In this document: positions 51,238-60,062 of the stretch, one piece after another
How positions within the stretch are numbered: the stretch's first letter is position 1
How the letters are laid out: each line of letters begins with the position of its first letter
Origin: Raskinella chloraquaticus (SeqCode)
Lineage (GTDB): Bacteria > Pseudomonadota > Alphaproteobacteria > Rhizobiales > UBA4765
NCBI GenBank assembly: GCA_002365175.1
Contig: DEZK01000003.1
Location: 51,933-115,932 of the forward strand
DNA length: 64,000 nt
Direction of reading: 5' to 3'
The notes under the pieces: model-generated
What the model was told of the DNA's origin: nothing
Database searches by the model: none
Seen by the model: only the letters and a program-made list of their open reading frames with translations
Translations under genes and position numbers: made by a program

Positions 51238-52254
51238 TCAGACGCTCTGCCGGGCTGAAAAGATACCGGCAAAACCGCTATCGCTGCCCCAGGCAAGCAT
51301 CGCCCCGTCAGCCGACCAGGCGAGCGCCGAGATCGCGGACGCCATGGGGCGCACCGCGACAATTTCGGCCAGGTCATCAAGCCGCGTCAGCAGCACCATG
51401 CCATCATCATAGCCGGTTGCCACGACATCAACCTGCGGATGGCAGGCAACCCGCGTTACCTTGCTGTCGCCGCGCACGGCGATTTCCTTTGGCGCTTTGC
51501 CCATCGGCCCGTTCTTGTCCTGGAACGGCCAGAGAATGGCCGCATCCGCCCCCGAGGTTGCCAGCCATTTGCCCTTGACCGTCCAGGCAAGCGAGCGCGG
51601 CTTGCCAGGATAGCCGGTCATGCGCATATGCGCCTTGTCGGCAAGCTTCCAGCCATGAAGGGCGTTTTCCTGCATGGAGGTGACCAGAAACGCCCCATCA
51701 GGCGAAAAGACGACGTCGAGATGGGCGCCCTTCCAGTCCAGCCGCGTCGGCTCGGCAGCCGGTTGCCCCGGATACCACAGGCTGGCCCCTCCCCCATGGG
51801 CTGCCGCCACACGAAACCCCTTGGGGGCAAACGCAAGGCCCTGCACCAGCGACGGCGCTTGCGTCGTGAAAATCGTCTCGCCACCCCGCCACACCGACAG
51901 CTTGCGCCCTGCGGCAACAGCCACCGCTCCATCCGGACCGCTGGCAAGCGCCGTTGGCCAGGCGCCGCTGCAATGAGCGATGTCGCTCACATCTTTCAAC
52001 GTAACGCGACGTACAACGCCACGCTCGCCGGCAACGATGAGCGCCTTGCCATCGCTGGCAGCCACCGCCAGAACGAGCCCGGACTGGTCGACCTGGTTTT
52101 GCCCTTCAAGCCCCGAGCCGGGTGTCGCTGCCGCAACCGCGCCCTCGGCGGTGGCAAAGAGCGCCAGCGGGCCAATGAAATGCGCCGTCAGCACATGGGC
52201 GCCAAGTTCGAAGCGCGGACCCTGATCGGGAGAAGACGTTATCGAGGCTGTCAT
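51238..52254 (-). CDS. WD40-repeat beta-propeller protein in the zinc-limitation operon
   Basis: This 338-residue predicted seven-bladed propeller has repeat ends recognisable at PDGAVAVAAGRKLSVWRGGE, SPDGAFLVTSMQENALHGWK, VKGKWLATSGADAAILWPFQ and WSADGAMLAWGSDSGFAGIF. It lacks a signal peptide and so should be cytoplasmic. It lies 54 bases after the COG0523 GTPase gene in the run that begins at the Zur box, and it is coupled to the small protein downstream. A scaffold role with the GTPase in zinc redistribution is plausible, not shown. Confidence 0.82.
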   Translation of the reverse strand: MTASITSSPDQGPRFELGAHVLTAHFIGPLALFATAEGAVAAATPGSGLEGQNQVDQSGLVLAVAASDGKALIVAGERGVVRRVTLKDVSDIAHCSGAWPTALASGPDGAVAVAAGRKLSVWRGGETIFTTQAPSLVQGLAFAPKGFRVAAAHGGGASLWYPGQPAAEPTRLDWKGAHLDVVFSPDGAFLVTSMQENALHGWKLADKAHMRMTGYPGKPRSLAWTVKGKWLATSGADAAILWPFQDKNGPMGKAPKEIAVRGDSKVTRVACHPQVDVVATGYDDGMVLLTRLDDLAEIVAVRPMASAISALAWSADGAMLAWGSDSGFAGIFSARQSV

Positions 52255-52308
52255 GAGCTAGGGTCAGACCTCATAAATTGACACGAAGGCGGACAGCGAA
52301 AAAGCCCT

Positions 52309-53271
52309 TCAAGCCTTGCAGGCCTCAAAGCCGGCCGTCAACGCCGCCTGATCAAGATCGCGCCCGATGAAGACGAGGCGCGACACGCGCTTCTCATCCG
52401 CTTTCCAAGGCCGCTGCAGATCGCCATCGATGATCATGTGCACGCCCTGCAGCACGAAGCGGCGCGGCTCGTCCTTGAAGGCGAGAATGCCCTTGTAGCG
52501 CAGAAGCTGCGGACCAAAGGTCTGCGACACCTCGTTGATCCACGGCAGGAATTTTTCCGGATCGATATCACCCGGAATGGTCAGCGACATCGACACCACA
52601 TCCGGATCATGGTCGTGATCATGATGGCCGTCGAGGAAGTCGGGCTCGACCGACAGGATGCGCTCAAGATCAAACGCGCCGCGATCAAGAATGGCCTCAA
52701 GCGCCACATTTGAGTTTTGGGTGCGATGCAGCTTGGCGTAAGGGTTGATCGCGCGGATACGTGCCTCCACGGCTTTCAGATCATCCTCGCTCACCAGGTC
52801 TGTCTTGTTGAGCAAGATGACGTCGGCGAAGGCGATCTGGTCCTGCGCCTCGGGTGCGTCATCAAGTCGCGCCACCAGATGCTTGGCATCCACCACCGTC
52901 ACCACCGCATCAAGCCTGGTTTTCGCCCGCACATCCTGATCGACAAAAAAGGTCTGCGCCACGGGGGCCGGGTCAGCGAGCCCTGTCGTTTCGATGATGA
53001 TGGCGTCAAAACGTCCGCGCCGCTTCATCAGATTGTCGATGATATGAATGAGATCACCGCGCACCGTGCAGCAGATGCAGCCATTGTTCATCTCGAAGAC
53101 TTCTTCGTCCGCGCCAACGACGAGATCATTGTCGATACCAACCTCGCCAAACTCGTTCACGATCACCGCATAGCGCTTGCCGTGCGGCTCGGAGAGAATG
53201 CGGTTGAGCAATGTCGTCTTGCCGGCACCGAGATAGCCGGTGAGGACGGTAACGGGTATCTGTTCCTGCAT
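52309..53271 (-). CDS. COG0523/CobW-family GTPase, probable zinc metallochaperone
   Basis: This 320-residue G3E GTPase has P-loop VLTGYLGAGKTTLLNRIL, the metal site MNNGCICCTVRGDL (Cys-x-Cys-Cys), IIETTGLADP, and NKTD for guanine specificity. A His/Asp patch (DGHHDHDHD) precedes the C-terminal CobW_C domain. The placement directly after znuA (nine bases) in a Zur-controlled operon favours a ZagA/ZigA-type role supplying zinc to client enzymes rather than cobalt for cobalamin. Confidence 0.92.
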   Translation of the reverse strand: MQEQIPVTVLTGYLGAGKTTLLNRILSEPHGKRYAVIVNEFGEVGIDNDLVVGADEEVFEMNNGCICCTVRGDLIHIIDNLMKRRGRFDAIIIETTGLADPAPVAQTFFVDQDVRAKTRLDAVVTVVDAKHLVARLDDAPEAQDQIAFADVILLNKTDLVSEDDLKAVEARIRAINPYAKLHRTQNSNVALEAILDRGAFDLERILSVEPDFLDGHHDHDHDPDVVSMSLTIPGDIDPEKFLPWINEVSQTFGPQLLRYKGILAFKDEPRRFVLQGVHMIIDGDLQRPWKADEKRVSRLVFIGRDLDQAALTAGFEACKA

Positions 53272-53280
53272 ATGAAAGCC

Positions 53281-54222
53281 TCACGAGGTGAGAAGCGCGC
53301 TGACCAGCGTTCGCGCATTATGGCGCATGAGATCGATATAGGTTGCCGCCGGACCTTTTGCATCCGACAACGCATCAGAAAAAAGCGTTCCTCCCACAAC
53401 CGCTCCGCTTTCCCGGGCAAGCTGCTGCGCAAACCTGGGGCTCAGCACATTCTCGGTGAACACTGCCTTGACCTTCTCCTTGCGGACCTGGCGGATCAGC
53501 GTGGCGATCTGGGCAGCCGTAGGCTCGCTTTCCGCTGACAGGCCCCGGGCCGCGATAAAGGTCAACCCATAAGCCCTTTCAAAATAGCCAAAAGCGTCAT
53601 GCGAGGAAACGACGCGGCGGCTGGCCGGCGGTATACGGGCAATCTCGGCGCCAATCTCCGCTTCAAGCGCATCAAGCCGCGTCAGATAGTCCTTGGCTCG
53701 CTGCCGGTACCCCTCAGCCCCGGCGCTGTCGGCGCCGATCAGCCCGTCACGGATATTGGCCACATAGATCTTGGCATTTGCGACCGATTGCCAGGCATGG
53801 GGATCGGCAGCCTCGTCATGGTTGTGGGCTTTATGGCCGTGAGCGTCTGCGTGGTCTGCGCCCGTTTTGGCTTTCAGGGGCACGATGCCCTTGCTGGCAA
53901 CGACGATCTGCGCCTTGCTTCCCGACGCTTTCACCAGACGATCGATGAACCCCTCGAAGCCAAGGCCGTTGACGACGATCAGCCTGGCAGCGGCAAGAAG
54001 ACGGGAATCACCTGGCTTGGGTTGATAGGCATGCGCGTCCGAATTGGGGCCGACCAGACTTGCCACCGGCACCGCCGGGCCGGCGACGTTGGCGATAAGA
54101 TCGGCAAGGATCGAAAACGAGGCAATGACGGAAGAGGGCGGGCTTGCGCCCGGCGTTTGCGCGCGGGCCGCTACTGCTGGCAGGCCTGCAAGTGCCAAAA
54201 GGATGGTACGCCGGTCAATCAT
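53281..54222 (-). CDS. znuA: Zinc ABC transporter substrate-binding protein
   Basis: This is a 313-residue periplasmic cluster A-I binding protein with a signal peptide (MIDRRTILLALAGLPAVAAR). ASFSILADLIANVAG opens the mature domain; the histidine-rich loop DHADAHGHKAHNHDEAADPH is typical of zinc-specific members. Metal-site histidines are visible in SDAHAYQPKPGD, the DPHAWQ segment and VVSSHDAFGYFERAYGL. GGAGAATG lies ahead of the ATG. It captures zinc for ZnuBC encoded upstream. Confidence 0.94.
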   Translation of the reverse strand: MIDRRTILLALAGLPAVAARAQTPGASPPSSVIASFSILADLIANVAGPAVPVASLVGPNSDAHAYQPKPGDSRLLAAARLIVVNGLGFEGFIDRLVKASGSKAQIVVASKGIVPLKAKTGADHADAHGHKAHNHDEAADPHAWQSVANAKIYVANIRDGLIGADSAGAEGYRQRAKDYLTRLDALEAEIGAEIARIPPASRRVVSSHDAFGYFERAYGLTFIAARGLSAESEPTAAQIATLIRQVRKEKVKAVFTENVLSPRFAQQLARESGAVVGGTLFSDALSDAKGPAATYIDLMRHNARTLVSALLTS

Positions 54223-54243
54223 GTCATTCTCCGTTGGTAGCCA

Positions 54244-55113
54244 TCAGGCAACCCGATGGCGGGGGCGTAACAGGCGCGGGACCAGGCCGCCGGCGCGCCC
54301 GAACATCAGGGAAAGAAACACCGCGAACCCCTGCGTGAGAACGATCGCCGGGCCGGTCTCGCTATCACCATGGTAGGAGACAAGCAGACCGATGATATTG
54401 GCGCTGATGCCAAACAAGGGCGCCGTGAGCACCATGGTGTTGACGTCACGCGTCCAGAAGCGCGCGGCGACCGCCGGCAGGATCATGGCCGCGACACCAA
54501 GCAACGTGCCAAGAGCCTGGATGGCACCAACCGTTGTGATCACCACGACCGCCAGAAACACCAGATGCGCCACGCCGCCGGCCCGGCTGAGCGTCGACAG
54601 AAATTGCGGATCAACGCTGTCGATGACAAGCGGCCGATAAAAGAGCGCCAGCACGATCAGGCTTAGCGAATTCGTCATCGCGATGAGGAGAAGCGAGGGG
54701 TCATCGAGCGCCAGCACATGGCCGAAGAGAAAGTGCAGGAGATCGACATTGCTGCCCCGCGCTGACACCAGCATGACGCCGCAGGCAAGCGAGACAAGAT
54801 AGAACGCAGCCAGCGTCGCATCCTCGTTGAGCGCGGTTGAGCGCGCCGCGATCCCAGACACGACGACGACAATGAAACCCGCGATAAGCCCGCCAACCGT
54901 CATCGCCACCACTGAAAACCCTGCAAGCGCAAAGCCAACCGCCACCCCTGGCAGGATGGCGTGCGCCACCGCATCGCCCGTGAGCGACATGCGCCGCAGC
55001 ATGAGAAAAACGCCAACCGGCGCTGCCCCGAGGCCCAGAGCAAAAAGGCCAATGAGCGCACGGCGCATGAAATCGAATTCGACAAAGGGCGCGATGAGGA
55101 GGCTGTATAACAT
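54244..55113 (-). CDS. znuB: Zinc ABC transporter permease
   Basis: This is a permease of about 289 residues of the ABC-3 family with eight or so hydrophobic segments. MRRALIGLFALGLGAAPVGV, MSLTGDAVAHAILPGVAVGF and VVVITTVGAIQALGTLLGVA are conserved in ZnuB/MntB proteins. The ATG at 55113 follows the znuC stop by eight bases; the frame open to 55137 overlaps znuC. It has an acidic-poor C-terminal tail (GLVPRLLRPRHRVA). Confidence 0.92.
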   Translation of the reverse strand: MLYSLLIAPFVEFDFMRRALIGLFALGLGAAPVGVFLMLRRMSLTGDAVAHAILPGVAVGFALAGFSVVAMTVGGLIAGFIVVVVSGIAARSTALNEDATLAAFYLVSLACGVMLVSARGSNVDLLHFLFGHVLALDDPSLLLIAMTNSLSLIVLALFYRPLVIDSVDPQFLSTLSRAGGVAHLVFLAVVVITTVGAIQALGTLLGVAAMILPAVAARFWTRDVNTMVLTAPLFGISANIIGLLVSYHGDSETGPAIVLTQGFAVFLSLMFGRAGGLVPRLLRPRHRVA

Positions 55114-55121
55114 GTCAGCTC

Positions 55122-55862
55122 TCAATCGACCGGGCACAGAGGCGCATGCGGATCCGGCGCCTCGATCATGTGCCGTGCGGCGGCCAGATTATCAATCGTT
55201 AGCACCTCGCCGGTCGCACCCCACGCAACCGCCGTTCTTGCCAGCAAGAGCGTACGCGGAAAATGCTCCCGGACGAGATCAAGATCATGCAATACCGCAA
55301 TGACCGTGCGCCCTTCCTGGCGCCACCGGCCGATGAGCGCCATCAGATCACGCGTTGTGGCATTGTCGATAGCGGTGAACGGTTCATCCAGCAGGATGAT
55401 GGCCGCATCCTGGACGAGGACGCGCGCGAAAAGCGCGCGCTGCAATTGCCCGCCTGACAGGGCGCCGATGGCACGCTGTTCGAAGCCGGTGAGGCCCACA
55501 TCGCCGATCGCCTGGCTGACCCGCGCCTCCATCGTGCCGTTGATGGCTGAAAATATCCCGCAATGGCGCCACGCTCCCGCCGCCACCAGATCGCCGACGC
55601 TCAGCGGAAAGCTGCGGTCGATTTCGGCCACTTGCGGCAGATAGGCGATATCGCGCCTGGCTCGCGCACCGCACTCGATGCGCCCGCCAAGGGGTGTCAT
55701 CAACCCGTTGATCGCCTTCAGCAGCGTCGATTTTCCAGCGCCATTCGGCCCCGTGACTGCAACGCAATCGCCACGTTCAACCCGCCCGCGCAGATGGTGG
55801 ACAACCGGGTGGCTGTCATAGCCAAGCGTCACATCATCAAAGACGAGCGCGCTGTCACTCAT
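55122..55862 (-). CDS. znuC: Zinc ABC transporter ATPase
   Basis: This is an ATPase of about 246 residues with Walker A VTGPNGAGKSTLLKAING, signature LSGGQLQRALFARVL and Walker B IILLDEPFTAID. The H-loop histidine is in VIAVLHDLDLV. The ATG at 55862 overlaps the stop of the small His-rich gene (ATGA), giving coupling. It energises ZnuB. Confidence 0.93.
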   Translation of the reverse strand: MSDSALVFDDVTLGYDSHPVVHHLRGRVERGDCVAVTGPNGAGKSTLLKAINGLMTPLGGRIECGARARRDIAYLPQVAEIDRSFPLSVGDLVAAGAWRHCGIFSAINGTMEARVSQAIGDVGLTGFEQRAIGALSGGQLQRALFARVLVQDAAIILLDEPFTAIDNATTRDLMALIGRWRQEGRTVIAVLHDLDLVREHFPRTLLLARTAVAWGATGEVLTIDNLAAARHMIEAPDPHAPLCPVD

Positions 55863-56068
55863 GAGAAAACGACCAGCGCGACGCCAGCCCACATCACCGC
55901 AAGCACGGCGATAACGCCACCAACACGCCAGCCTGCCGACATCGTAAACAGCGATAACCGACGAACCACCGTCACGGTGTGCTGCATCGCGCGGGCATGG
56001 CCATGCGCATGAGCGCTGTGATCGTGCGGTGCGGCTGCAGAGGTGAGCGTATCTGAATGCGACGTCAT
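55859..56068 (-). CDS. Small His-rich membrane protein at head of the znu operon
   Basis: This 69-residue protein has a histidine-dense N-terminus (PHDHSAHAHGHARAMQH) followed by one transmembrane helix (AGWRVGGVIAVLAVMWAGVALVVF). The ATG at 56068 is 42 bases downstream of the Zur box and the stop overlaps the znuC start. The frame open to 56110 runs to the edge of the Zur box and is unlikely. A zinc-sensing or zinc-buffering membrane peptide is a reasonable guess. I do not recognise an established family. Confidence 0.72.
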   Translation of the reverse strand: MTSHSDTLTSAAAPHDHSAHAHGHARAMQHTVTVVRRLSLFTMSAGWRVGGVIAVLAVMWAGVALVVFS

Positions 56069-56109
56069 GACCACCCCTCTAGCGCGCCGGCCGGAGGTTT
56101 GGCAACACA

Positions 56110-56128
56110 AATGTTATATTATAACATT
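56110..56128 (-). promoter_or_regulatory. Zur box
   Basis: AATGTTATA-T-TATAACATT is a perfect 19-base palindrome with a one-base centre and matches the known Zur consensus GTTATANTATAAC. It lies 42 bases upstream of the His-rich protein start, so zinc-loaded Zur should repress the whole seven-gene run down to 50937 when zinc is ample. It is 9 bases beyond the stop of the LprI-like gene. Confidence 0.93.
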
Positions 56129-56137
56129 GCAAATCGC

Positions 56138-56467
56138 TCAGCGGCGATTGAGCTCGGCAATCCGCACGTTATAGGCTGCCCGTATACAGCGCGCATCGCG
56201 ACCGCAAACGCGCCGTGACGCCAGCCAATCCGCCTGATCAGCCTCCATTTCCGCGCGAACCGGCGCAGGCGCACGATTGCGCGCCTCGAAATAGAGCGCT
56301 GACATCCGCTCATCCAGACGCGATAACTCATCATCCTGGCAGATGAGGATTTCATCAGGCGCTCGCGCCAGTCGGCAATTGAAGCTTTGAGCCTGAGCGG
56401 CGTGCGAGGCCACCAGCGGCACCAGCAGACACGCCAATCCTAGAACGCTACGCCACATCTTGTTCAT
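56138..56467 (-). CDS. LprI/DUF1311-like periplasmic protein
   Basis: This 109-residue exported protein has a signal peptide (WRSVLGLACLLVPLVASHA, cleavage near AQA) and a domain beginning SFNCRLARAPDEILICQDDE with LSRLDERMSALYFEARNRAP, the pattern of LprI/DUF1311 proteins, then RRVCGRDARCIRAAYNVRI. Four cysteines may form two disulfides. Some relatives inhibit lysozyme. It is on the same strand just upstream of the Zur box, but its own regulation is unclear. A start at 56458 is equally possible. Confidence 0.8.
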   Translation of the reverse strand: MNKMWRSVLGLACLLVPLVASHAAQAQSFNCRLARAPDEILICQDDELSRLDERMSALYFEARNRAPAPVRAEMEADQADWLASRRVCGRDARCIRAAYNVRIAELNRR

Positions 56468-56656
56468 CCTTTTGCCGTCGCCTCACACTCCATTATGACC
56501 GAGGCGTCAATCACGCGAAACCGCACTCTCACGGAGGCCTGCGACATTGCGCCAGCGCCGATCATGCTTGCAATTACGGAGTTAGCGTTTGACTAATTCA
56601 AAGACACCATGACCCGCTGCGATCTGACCCGACCTGACACAACAGCCGGAGAAAAA

Positions 56657-57742
56657 ATGCCCTCTCGCGATACCGCCGCCGCATCGCCTCATCTCACCCT
56701 TCCTGCAGGACACCCTCCTGTCAAGGTTGGCCGCATCGGCGTCCTGATCGCCAATCTTGGTACCCCTGATGGCACCGACTACTGGTCGATGCGCCGCTAT
56801 CTGAAACAATTCCTTTCCGACCGCCGCGTCATCGAGGTCAATCGCGTGCTGTGGTGGCCGCTGCTCAATCTCATCATTCTGACCACAAGGCCGGGGCGCA
56901 AGGGCAAGGATTACGCTTCGATCTGGAACAAGGAGCGCAATGAAGGCCCGCTCCTCACCATCACCCGCGCGCAGTCAGAGGGCCTGGCATCGCGCCTGGC
57001 CAAGCTGTCTCCTGATATCATCGTTGATTTTTCCATGCGCTACGGCAATCCCGCCACCGGCCCGGCCATCGAGCGGCTGCTGGCACAGGGCTGCGACCGC
57101 ATCCTTTTCGTGCCGCTCTACCCGCAATATGCCGCCGCCACATCGGCCACCGCCTGCGATGACGTGTTTCGCCAGTTAATGCGCATGCGCTGGCAGCCAA
57201 CACTCCGGGTTGCCCATAATTGGGCGGATGATCCAGCCTATATCGACGCTCTGGCCAATTCGGTGACCCGCCATCTCGCCACTCTCGACTGGCAGCCTGA
57301 CATGCTGCTCGCCTCCTTCCACGGCGTGCCGAAATCCTACCTGATGAAGGGCGATCCCTATCATTGCCAATGCGTGAAGACCGGGCGTTTGCTGCGCGAG
57401 AAACTCGGCTGGCCGGCTGACCGATACAAGGTGACGTTCCAGTCCCGTTTCGGCAATGAAGAATGGCTACGCCCCTACACCGATGAAACGATCACGGAAC
57501 TGGCAACATCCGGCACGCGGAAGCTGGCGGTGATCGCACCAGGCTTCAGCGCCGATTGCCTTGAGACGCTGGAAGAGCTCGATGTCGAGAACCGCCATTT
57601 TTTCGAAGATAATGGCGGCGACAAATTCACCTACATCCCCTGCCTCAATGATAGCAAAGCGGGTCTCGATGTTCTGGAAGCGGTCGTGCGCCGTGAACTG
57701 TCAGGCTGGATCCAGCCCGGGTCAGGAAAACTGAGCGAATAA
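56657..57742 (+). CDS. hemH: Ferrochelatase
   Basis: This enzyme of 361 residues inserts ferrous iron into protoporphyrin IX. KVGRIGVLIANLGTPDGTDY is the N-terminal motif; MRYGNPATGPAIERL, LYPQYAAATSATA and LLASFHGVPKSYLMKGDPYH supply the porphyrin cleft with catalytic His; CVKTGRLLREKLGW and FQSRFGNEEWLRPYTDE complete the family set. GGAG lies ahead of the ATG at 56657; an in-frame ATG at 56609 would add an unlikely 16 residues. It stands alone, with no other haem genes nearby. Confidence 0.95.
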   Translation: MPSRDTAAASPHLTLPAGHPPVKVGRIGVLIANLGTPDGTDYWSMRRYLKQFLSDRRVIEVNRVLWWPLLNLIILTTRPGRKGKDYASIWNKERNEGPLLTITRAQSEGLASRLAKLSPDIIVDFSMRYGNPATGPAIERLLAQGCDRILFVPLYPQYAAATSATACDDVFRQLMRMRWQPTLRVAHNWADDPAYIDALANSVTRHLATLDWQPDMLLASFHGVPKSYLMKGDPYHCQCVKTGRLLREKLGWPADRYKVTFQSRFGNEEWLRPYTDETITELATSGTRKLAVIAPGFSADCLETLEELDVENRHFFEDNGGDKFTYIPCLNDSKAGLDVLEAVVRRELSGWIQPGSGKLSE

Positions 57743-57895
57743 GCTCATTAAGTCTGCTACCTTGAATAATACTGATTATAATTCAATATCTTGAACAAAA
57801 CACTTGCCACGCTGGAACACGAAACGCCGGGAAGCCCATTCGCCTATAATTGGATAACGATGATGGCGCCGATGGCTGCGGAGTGAACCTTGCCG

Positions 57896-58849
57896 ATGTC
57901 GTTTGAACCGCGATATTTTCTGTTTGCTTTGCCGCTTTTGCTGGTGATCGCGGCCGCTGAAGCGGTGCTCTATCGCTGGCTTGGCAAACGCCCTTTCGCC
58001 TGGAGCGAAGCGGGAATATCGCTTGGTATCATCGCCGGCCAGTTTCTCAAGAACCTGGTCACGCGCGGCCTTGTCGCTGGTATCTACCTGTGGCTGTGGC
58101 AGTTTCGCCTGTTCACCGTTCCGCTCGACCAGTGGTGGGGGATTGCGCTTCTGGCGATCGGTTTTGAATTTTTCTATTATTGGGAGCACCGGCTGAGCCA
58201 TGAAATCCGCTGGTTCTGGGCGACCCATGTCGTCCACCACACGCCCAATCATCTGAATTTCCTTGCAGCACTTCGCCTCGGCTGGACGGCGGAATTATCC
58301 GGCCTCGCCCTCTTTTTCACACCGCTGGTGATCCTGGGGTTTCATCCTCTGGCCGTTCTCGCCGCGCTCTTCGTCAACCTGATCTATCAATTCTGGCTTC
58401 ACAGCGAATGGTTTCCGCGTCTGGGGGTGTTGGAATATGTCCTCAACACACCCTCCAATCACCGCGTTCATCACGCCGCCAACCCGGAATATCTTGATCG
58501 CAATTTTGGCGGTATGATCGTTCTCTTCGACCGCCTGTTTGGAACGTATGTGGCTGAACGTGACGACATCAAGCCACGCTTTGGCCTTGTCACCCCCCTC
58601 AAGACCCGCAACCCGATCAAGATCGCGCTGCACGAATGGGCCGCTCTCCTGTCGGATGTCGCGCATGCACGCAACTGGAAGGACAGGCTGGGCTATCTCT
58701 TCGGCCCTCCGGGCTGGAAGCCTGACGGGAAGGGCATGACCAGCGAGAGCTTGCGCCGCTCCCTCGCCAAGGCAACGCAGCCTGATGTTCAAGCCCAAAA
58801 ACCCTATAATTCGCCCGCCACGCCCCTGCGCACCGGTGCCGCCAAATAA
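57896..58849 (+). CDS. Sterol desaturase/fatty acid hydroxylase superfamily protein
   Basis: This integral membrane di-iron enzyme of about 317 residues has three histidine clusters for the iron centre: WEHRLSHEIRW, HVVHHTPNHLN and HRVHHAANPEYLDRN. Four or more hydrophobic segments surround them. Substrates in the family include sterols, carotenoids, fatty acids and alkylglycerols; nothing here decides among them. The ATG at 57896 is used instead of the TTG six bases upstream. Its 3' end overlaps the convergent TetR gene by 46 bases. Confidence 0.87.
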   Translation: MSFEPRYFLFALPLLLVIAAAEAVLYRWLGKRPFAWSEAGISLGIIAGQFLKNLVTRGLVAGIYLWLWQFRLFTVPLDQWWGIALLAIGFEFFYYWEHRLSHEIRWFWATHVVHHTPNHLNFLAALRLGWTAELSGLALFFTPLVILGFHPLAVLAALFVNLIYQFWLHSEWFPRLGVLEYVLNTPSNHRVHHAANPEYLDRNFGGMIVLFDRLFGTYVAERDDIKPRFGLVTPLKTRNPIKIALHEWAALLSDVAHARNWKDRLGYLFGPPGWKPDGKGMTSESLRRSLAKATQPDVQAQKPYNSPATPLRTGAAK

Positions 58850-59451
58850 GCAAGCACCAGCGTCACCAGCTCATCCTCGAAGCCCTGCGTTGTGATCAAT
58901 TCGGGATCGTCGATCAATGTGCCGCGAATGGCACCCATCACCGCCGACATCAGAACGGCGCGCCTGACCTTGTCTGGCACCCCTTCGAAGGCAACGTGAT
59001 AGCGCATGCGCTCGAACAATCTGCCTGACATTTCCACCACGATCTTGCGCGCCACCAGAATATCGATGCGCTTGGCCAGAAACAGCATGGCAGCCCGCCT
59101 TGCCCTGGGACGTTTTGAGAAAGGTTCGATCAGCACCCGCACCACCGCCCTGACGGCGGCCTCCTGCGTCAGATTTTTCTCCGCTTTGATCAGTTGATCG
59201 AACTTTTCGTTGACGAGGCGAACTTCACGCTCTGCCATCGCCTGAACGATCGCGTCCTTGTTCTTGAAATACTGATAGAGCGTACCAACCGAAAATCCCG
59301 ATCGGGTGGCGATGTCATTGGTGTTGAGCCCTTTTTCGCCTTCCGCATCGAGAATCTGAGCGCTGGCCTCCAGGATCGTGTCGATGGTTGATTCCGAACG
59401 CCTCTGTATCGGCTTTTTTCTCATGAAATCAGCTGGTTGAAAGAATTTCAT
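58804..59451 (-). CDS. TetR-family transcriptional regulator
   Basis: This 215-residue regulator has a helix-turn-helix (TILEASAQILDAEGEKGLNT, then DIATRSGFSVGTLYQYFKNK) preceded by a basic arm (MRKKPIQRRSE), and a helical ligand domain. The ATG at 59451 has GGAGTGG five bases upstream; a second ATG at 59424 is possible. The frame open to 59877 is antisense to the small secreted protein. It converges on the hydroxylase gene with a 46-base overlap and is divergent from the repeat protein gene, either of which it may control. Confidence 0.88.
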   Translation of the reverse strand: MKFFQPADFMRKKPIQRRSESTIDTILEASAQILDAEGEKGLNTNDIATRSGFSVGTLYQYFKNKDAIVQAMAEREVRLVNEKFDQLIKAEKNLTQEAAVRAVVRVLIEPFSKRPRARRAAMLFLAKRIDILVARKIVVEMSGRLFERMRYHVAFEGVPDKVRRAVLMSAVMGAIRGTLIDDPELITTQGFEDELVTLVLAYLAAPVRRGVAGEL

Positions 59452-59563
59452 CAAACCACTCCGCAGGGCCCGAAACTGAATAACGATGACCGCAGGATCG
59501 ATTAGAACAACTGTATGCCCGGCGCCTTGGCGCAGGAGCGATAAACCAGAAAGGAATACCACC

Positions 59564-59881
59564 ATGAACCTGCGCATTGTGTCGAAATTTGCTACCGTTC
59601 TCCTGTTTTCGGGCATTCTGCTGGGTGACGCCGCTGCTGCCGGCATCCAGCGCTCAGGCAATGTGACCGGACCGGGCGGGCGCCAATATGTCACGCAGGG
59701 AAACACTTCCTGCGCTGGCGGCGCCTGCACCTCGCAGCAATCGATCACCGGGCCGAATGGAAAATCGGCGACCCGCGCCCGCGCGGCGCAATGTGCAGGG
59801 GGACAATGCACAACGAGCGGCACCCTCACCGGTCCGCGCGGGCGGGCGCTCCAGCGCTCCGGTACCATCACCCGCAACTGA
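59564..59881 (+). CDS. Small secreted repeat protein, unknown function
   Basis: This 105-residue protein has a signal peptide (FATVLLFSGILLGDAAAAG). The mature part is built of degenerate repeats, each with a TGP-x-G element (VTGPGGR, ITGPNGK, LTGPRGR) and a Cys-x-Gly-Gly-x-Cys-Thr element (CAGGACT, CAGGQCT), framed by QRSGNVTG and QRSGTITR. The four cysteines could make two disulfides or bind metal. AAGGAA lies ahead of the ATG. It lies between two TetR genes and is followed by a strong hairpin. The family is not recognised. Confidence 0.75.
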   Translation: MNLRIVSKFATVLLFSGILLGDAAAAGIQRSGNVTGPGGRQYVTQGNTSCAGGACTSQQSITGPNGKSATRARAAQCAGGQCTTSGTLTGPRGRALQRSGTITRN

Positions 59882-59910
59882 TCAACCCTTGCGTGAATTG
59901 CTGAGATTTA

Positions 59911-59938
59911 CGGCTGCACAGGACAAACTGTGCAGCCG
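59911..59938 (+). terminator. Perfect hairpin after small secreted protein gene
   Basis: CGGCTGCACAG and CTGTGCAGCCG form an 11-bp perfect stem around a 6-base loop GACAAA, 30 bases after the stop codon. No T-run follows. It probably ends or protects the transcript. Confidence 0.65.
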
Positions 59939-60062
59939 CGATCCAGTTGAGGAATTGAATGCCATAGGTATCGCCGTCAAAATCAGGCGCATCCACTGGT
60001 TATTTTCCGGAATTAAGCCTAGAAACCGCGTCAGAAAAAGCTGACGGGGACGTTCGAGTTTT

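Noticed and set aside
59452..59877. N-terminal extension of the first TetR gene
   Set aside because: It overlaps the secreted repeat gene in antisense, and the DNA-binding arm begins right after the ATG at 59451, which has a good ribosome site.
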